NCBI GenBank assembly: GCA_001870995.2 | Contig: MLAV02000010.1 | Location: 124,001-188,000 of the forward strand | Origin: Chitinophaga sp. CB10 | Lineage (GTDB): Bacteria; Bacteroidota; Bacteroidia; Chitinophagales; Chitinophagaceae | Length of the DNA: 64,000 bases | Reading direction: 5' to 3' | Shown here: piece by piece, positions 60,006-64,000 of the stretch | Layout of the letters: every line of letters starts with the position of its first letter | Position numbering within the stretch: position 1 is the first letter of the stretch | Made by a program: the position numbers and the translations under genes | Notes under the pieces: generated by a model | What the model was told of the DNA's origin: nothing | The model's input: the letters and a program-made list of their open reading frames with translations, nothing else | Databases searched by the model: none

Positions 60006-62792
60006 CTATTTACTGGCGGCGCCATCTGCGCCAAACTTATTAAAGTTCCAAAGGAAAGAAAGCATCACGTAGCGGCCGATAATACCATAAGTACTTTGCG
60101 AAACGGTATTACCATACATGCTTCTGTTAATGCCCTTGCGCTGCTTTAAAATATCGTCTACCGTACACCTGAACTCAAACGCATCACCTTTTCCAAACTT
60201 CTTGCCCAGCCCCGCATTCCAGATGGCCATGCTATTATTGGTGGTAAACAAAGCTGTTTTAGGACGGATGGCGTAATCAAGATCCGAATTCAGCTCCAGC
60301 TTCCAGGGAAGTTGTACGGATACGTTGGCATTGAGCGGGTATTCCCAATAGGTGGTGGTGAGCGACTGCTGGATGGACGACACCGTGCTGTTGAAATTGA
60401 TGCCGCCGCGCAGCCGTGCGTCGTACCGCTTCTCCTTGAATTTTCTCAGCTGGAAAAGAGCGCCTGCGTTATAGGTATTGGAGACGTTCTCCACGTGGTT
60501 CACGAGGCCCGTACGCCGGCCTATCTGGCCATTGGTTTCCACACCTATGCGTAGGTCCTGCCACTTCAGCTTCCATTCCCCGGAGAGGTAGTAGCTGACA
60601 TTGCGGTTGCCGTTTACGTTTACAGCCATGCTTTTGCTTCGGCCGCTGGCATCCACCTCGGTTGCATTGGCAAAATCATTCATCGTAAAATTATAGCTGA
60701 GGTTAAACCAAATGGACCGTTCCGTAAATACCTTGTAATCCCCGAGGTTCAAACTGATAGTGCTGTTGAAGGATGGTTTCAGATCAGGGTTACCGACGAA
60801 GATGTTGATCTGGTTATCGTTGGACACCAGCGGCTGTAACTGGTTGATGGAGGGCTGCCGGGTATAACCGTTATACGACAGCGAAATGCTTTGCTGCTGT
60901 TTGCGCTGGTAGCTGAAGCGCATCCTGGGGCTCCAGTTGACGAAGCTGCGGTCATAGGTTTTGCCGGTGTACAGGTTATCCTGGTGGTACTGTGTGGCCC
61001 CCACTTTGGCGCCTATGTTAAAACGGAACTTCTTGAAATTGTAGCTATAGGCCAGTCCGCCCAGGTTCGTGACCACGTTATATTTATAGTCGTTACTGTA
61101 CAGCGAATCCAGGTCTTCATACTTACCATTATCCGCCTTGTTATAGGAACTGCGCCCGGAACGGTTGTTATTCAACTGCAACCCGTAGGATATTTGCATC
61201 AGGCCATTTTTGCCCACCGGCTCCGTATAGGCTACGTTGCCATTGATATCCGTTTGCTCGCTGTTGTTGATCTTGTGCTGATCGACTTTCAGTACGGAAT
61301 CCAGGACGCCGTTCGTATATATGTTGGCGTGGGAGAGCTGCATAACCTCGCTGTTCGACTTTTCATAATTCTGCCAGAAATTGGCGGTAAGGGTACGGCC
61401 CTTCTTCTGAAAACGCTGCTTCCAGAGCAGGTTGGTACCGAATAAGTCACGCTGGCCATCACTGCTGGTATTGTTTTCATTTTCATTGAGCAGTTGATTA
61501 TTTTCATTGGTTACCTGCCCCATCTTGCGGGAGAAGCTCGTACGGTTATCCCTTCCTCCTTGCACGGTGAGCTTTACAGTAGCCATGCTGTCGATCTTCC
61601 ATTCATACAGGCCATCCGCACGGAGTTTTTTATCGATAGACTTGCTGCTGCTGCTATCCCTGGAATATTGTACAGCATTGTTCAGCACTTGCTGGTTCAG
61701 GTCTGCAGACCACTGTTCCACCCCCATCCGCATGGCTTTCACGTTGGCGGATACCCGTTGTTTATCCTCCTTCCATTTATCCTCATAGTGAACGCCACCT
61801 GTTTGCACCAGCGGATAACCTCTGCCCTCAAACCTGCCTTCCCAGCCACCCAGGTCATCGCCATTGCCGGAGAAGGTATAATAACCATTCATCTCATCGT
61901 AACTCATATTGCCGGCATCACCTTGTCCGAATTTTTCCCGTTCCTGCCAGTTGAGGCCCGTTTTACCGGTGTTGGAAGCTATCCCGAACACGGCCGCTTT
62001 GCGTTTGCCCTGGAAGAGGTTGGCCATCAGCTGCGTATCAAAATATCCATTAGTACCGCCACTGGCGCTGGCTTTTCCGAAGTATCCCTTCTTTTTATTT
62101 TCTTTCAGGGTGATGTTGATGGTCTTGGATTTTTCACCGTCGTCCACGCCGGTAAAGGCAGCCTGGTCGCTTTGCTTATCGAATACCTGCACCTTGTCTA
62201 CCATATCTGCGCGAAGGTTTTTGGTGACCAGCGTCGGATCATCGCCGAAGAATTCCTCCCCGTCGACCAATATTTTTTTCACTTTCTGCCCCATGGCCGT
62301 GACCTGCCCATTCTTATCCACCTGGATGCCGGGCAGGAGCTTCAACAGTTCCTCCACATTGGCATTGGCGGCGGTCCTGAAGCTATCCGCATTAAATTCC
62401 GTGGTATCTCCTTTGAAGCGTATAGCCGCTACCTGCTGCTTGATCACTACTTCTTTAAGGAGGCGGGATTTCTGGATCATATTAACGCTTCCGAGGTTAT
62501 GGACGGCGCTATCCGTCAGCGTGATCGCTTCCACATAATCGGCAAACTTCGGGTAGGAGACCATCACCAGGTATTGCCCGGGCTGCAGGTTTTTCAGCTC
62601 AAACCGGCCGTTGCCGGCAGTGCGCTGGAAACGGTAAAGCATGGAGTCCTTAGCATGCAGAACAGACACTACCGCATTGGAAAGGGGAATACGATTCAGG
62701 GTATCGGCCACTGTTCCTTTTACTATCGCGGATTGCGCCCATGCTGCATGTAGGCTTAGCAACAGGGCAAACAGGGTAAATATTTTTTTCAT
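60006..62792 (-). CDS. Outer-membrane beta-barrel family protein (OMP_b-brl_3)
   Basis: 928 residues from ATG 62792 (MKKIFTLFALLLSLHAAWAQ); an ATG at 62837 precedes the signal peptide and is rejected. The carboxypeptidase-regulatory-like (CnaB) domain at about 21-105 (VKGTVADTLNRIPLSNAV, ELKNLQPGQYLVMVSYP) is followed by a plug-like region (AANANVEELLKLLPGIQVDK, VKKILVDGEEFFGDDP, VDKVQVFDKQSDQAAF) and a long barrel ending NPDLKPSFNSTISLNLGDY and Phe-rich strands. This is the TonB-receptor-like family common in Bacteroidota. The substrate is unknown. Operon with the GLPGLI gene. Confidence 0.93.
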   Translation of the reverse strand: MKKIFTLFALLLSLHAAWAQSAIVKGTVADTLNRIPLSNAVVSVLHAKDSMLYRFQRTAGNGRFELKNLQPGQYLVMVSYPKFADYVEAITLTDSAVHNLGSVNMIQKSRLLKEVVIKQQVAAIRFKGDTTEFNADSFRTAANANVEELLKLLPGIQVDKNGQVTAMGQKVKKILVDGEEFFGDDPTLVTKNLRADMVDKVQVFDKQSDQAAFTGVDDGEKSKTINITLKENKKKGYFGKASASGGTNGYFDTQLMANLFQGKRKAAVFGIASNTGKTGLNWQEREKFGQGDAGNMSYDEMNGYYTFSGNGDDLGGWEGRFEGRGYPLVQTGGVHYEDKWKEDKQRVSANVKAMRMGVEQWSADLNQQVLNNAVQYSRDSSSSKSIDKKLRADGLYEWKIDSMATVKLTVQGGRDNRTSFSRKMGQVTNENNQLLNENENNTSSDGQRDLFGTNLLWKQRFQKKGRTLTANFWQNYEKSNSEVMQLSHANIYTNGVLDSVLKVDQHKINNSEQTDINGNVAYTEPVGKNGLMQISYGLQLNNNRSGRSSYNKADNGKYEDLDSLYSNDYKYNVVTNLGGLAYSYNFKKFRFNIGAKVGATQYHQDNLYTGKTYDRSFVNWSPRMRFSYQRKQQQSISLSYNGYTRQPSINQLQPLVSNDNQINIFVGNPDLKPSFNSTISLNLGDYKVFTERSIWFNLSYNFTMNDFANATEVDASGRSKSMAVNVNGNRNVSYYLSGEWKLKWQDLRIGVETNGQIGRRTGLVNHVENVSNTYNAGALFQLRKFKEKRYDARLRGGINFNSTVSSIQQSLTTTYWEYPLNANVSVQLPWKLELNSDLDYAIRPKTALFTTNNSMAIWNAGLGKKFGKGDAFEFRCTVDDILKQRKGINRSMYGNTVSQSTYGIIGRYVMLSFLWNFNKFGADGAASK

Positions 62793-62958
62793 TAACGGCT
62801 TACAGGTTGTTATGGAATGCACAATTCCCGGCCACACGCATTCTCAAGATGCTACGCCGCCAAAATTCCATAAAATATTCCAACCGGATTTTACCATGTG
62901 TGATAAACATCTGTTAAATCGCACCCTACTTATCAAGTAGGGCAAACAGGTTATCCTG

Positions 62959-64000
62959 TTAATAACTCCTGATCAGTTCCACCAGCTCGTCGGCAGATAA
63001 TTTCACGGCCTGGTCCGTGCCTTCCAGCAACTGATCCGCGAGGGAACGTTTGGTATGGTGCAGGGTTAAAATCTTTTCTTCTATGGTATGCATGGTAACG
63101 AGGCGATAGATGGTGACCGGCCTCGTTTGCCCGATGCGCCTTGCCCTGTCGGAGGCCTGCTCTTCGATGGCGGGGTTCCACCAGGGGTCCAGGTGGATGA
63201 CGTAATCCGCGGCGGTGAGGTTGAGGCCGAGTCCGCCCGCCTTCAGGCTGATTAAGAAAATATCCGCTTCCCCTGCCTGGAATTGCTTTACCAGCGCGGC
63301 GCGGGTAGCCACGGGCGTACTGCCGTCCAGGTACAGGAACTTCACGCCTTTTTGCAGCAATGCCGCTTTGATTAAATCCAGGTGCATTACAAACTGGCTA
63401 AACACCAGGGCTTTGTGCTGGTTCTGCAGCAGCTCTTCTACTATTTCCAGGAACACTTCCAGCTTGGAGGAAGGCATGTCCAGGTTGGCGTCTACCAGCT
63501 TCGGATGGCAGGCGGCGAGGCGGAGGCGGGTGATTTCGGCCAGGGCTTGTATATGGCGCTGCGCGATATTATCCTCGCGGGAATGCAGCGATTCCAGGGC
63601 TTTGCGGCGGACGGCTTCATACAGCGCCGCTTCTTCAGGGGTTTGCTGTACGAGTTTGACAATTTCCGTACTAGGCGGCAGTTCCTCCAGCACGGCGGTT
63701 TTTGTTCTCCTCAACATAAAAGGAGATAAGAGTTTTTTCAGTTGTTTCCTCACCGGGCTCTCGGGGTTACGCAGGGAAGGGAATACGTATTGTTTGTTGA
63801 AGTACTCCTGGCTGCCCAGCAGTTCTTCATTCAGGAAGCGGAACAGCCCCCAGATTTCGCCCAGGTTGTTTTGTACAGGCGTTCCCGTCAGGGCGAGGCG
63901 GAAGTGCGCATCCAGGCTGTATGCCGCTTTTGCCGTGCGGGTATTGGCATTGCGGATGATATGCGCTTCGTCCAGCACTACGGTGTGCCATACTTTTTTA
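62959..64000 (-). CDS. SNF2-family helicase, C-terminal part (runs off the window)
   Basis: The frame is open to the window edge (KKVWHTVVLDEAH at 64000-63961), so the true start is beyond 64000. Visible: Walker B DEAH, TGTPVQNNLGEIWGLF (motif III), then a SNF2 C-terminal helicase half with LVFSQFVMHLDLIKAALLQ, YLDGSTPVATR, LISLKAGGLGLNLTAADYVI and HLDPWWNPAIEEQASDRARR (motifs V and VI, arginine finger). This is a DEAH-type SWI/SNF ATPase, probably of the bacterial RapA/HepA-like or SNF2-SWIM group; the N-terminal domain that would decide is not in the window. Confidence 0.92.
   Translation of the reverse strand, partial: KKVWHTVVLDEAHIIRNANTRTAKAAYSLDAHFRLALTGTPVQNNLGEIWGLFRFLNEELLGSQEYFNKQYVFPSLRNPESPVRKQLKKLLSPFMLRRTKTAVLEELPPSTEIVKLVQQTPEEAALYEAVRRKALESLHSREDNIAQRHIQALAEITRLRLAACHPKLVDANLDMPSSKLEVFLEIVEELLQNQHKALVFSQFVMHLDLIKAALLQKGVKFLYLDGSTPVATRAALVKQFQAGEADIFLISLKAGGLGLNLTAADYVIHLDPWWNPAIEEQASDRARRIGQTRPVTIYRLVTMHTIEEKILTLHHTKRSLADQLLEGTDQAVKLSADELVELIRSY

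Noticed and set aside
1..64000. CRISPR array, insertion sequence or integrase
   Set aside because: No regular direct-repeat/spacer pattern, transposase or integrase was seen on either strand.

Overview
The window looks like chromosomal DNA from a relatively GC-rich member of the Bacteroidota, most likely Chitinophagaceae (Chitinophaga-like). The evidence is a GLPGLI-family protein beside an OMP_b-brl_3 outer-membrane barrel, a GSCFA protein, DUF4846, Bacteroidota-style promoters (TAnnTTTG at -7, once with TTG 19 bp upstream), absence of Shine-Dalgarno sequences, and lipoprotein or secreted versions of efflux components. Most genes are core-like. Several AT-richer or repeat-rich patches look accessory.

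Layout. 0-3.6 kb: end of a DUF4846 gene, then a hexuronate module (SDR oxidoreductase and mannonate dehydratase uxuA) divergent from a LacI regulator, with two palindromic operator candidates between them. 4.4-10.1 kb: a three-gene RND efflux operon (adaptor, pump, outer-membrane factor) ending in a strong terminator. 10.5-13.3 kb: a class I terpene synthase followed by a membrane hybrid histidine kinase, separated by a perfect 12-bp inverted repeat. 13.3-16.6 kb: a SUKH-like / uncharacterised gene pair and an ALDH of GapN type. 16.6-19.2 kb: an AT-rich patch at the 3' side of tRNA-Lys with a decayed LytS/LytR fragment and an orphan beta-barrel gene. 19.3-34.1 kb: penicillin acylase, bioF, miaE, a patatin-barrel protein, an MHS transporter, GSCFA, HMG-CoA lyase, rlmB, NUDIX, GNAT, EamA, and an ogt-alkA DNA alkylation repair pair.

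34.2-44.3 kb: a MocR-type regulator, two tandem SDR paralogs (the second frameshifted and lacking the catalytic Tyr), an ArsR repressor, an OmpR-type two-component system, proB-proA, and class I fructose-bisphosphate aldolase. 44.4-52.2 kb: phosphatase, acetyltransferase, siderophore-interacting reductase with AraC regulator, methyltransferase, M1 peptidase, AraC regulator, VOC protein and a 43-residue membrane protein. 52.2-57.3 kb: a rifamycin phosphotransferase (rph) homologue beside a two-gene RloA/RloB-like (AbiL-like) ATPase/TOPRIM pair, the best candidate for an accessory defence system. 57.5-64 kb: acyl-CoA thioesterase, a small secreted protein, a 740-bp gene-free stretch with two DnaA-box-like sites, the GLPGLI/outer-membrane barrel pair, and the C-terminal part of a SNF2 helicase that runs off the end.

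A dispersed intergenic repeat family occurs at about 4.26, 32.4-32.6 and 42.9-43.2 kb. It contains a 26-base core (three identical copies, one near-identical) and a separate 24-base segment shared exactly between two loci. It creates spurious short reading frames and false N-terminal extensions.

All calls are from reading the sequence and remembered family features; no database search was run.
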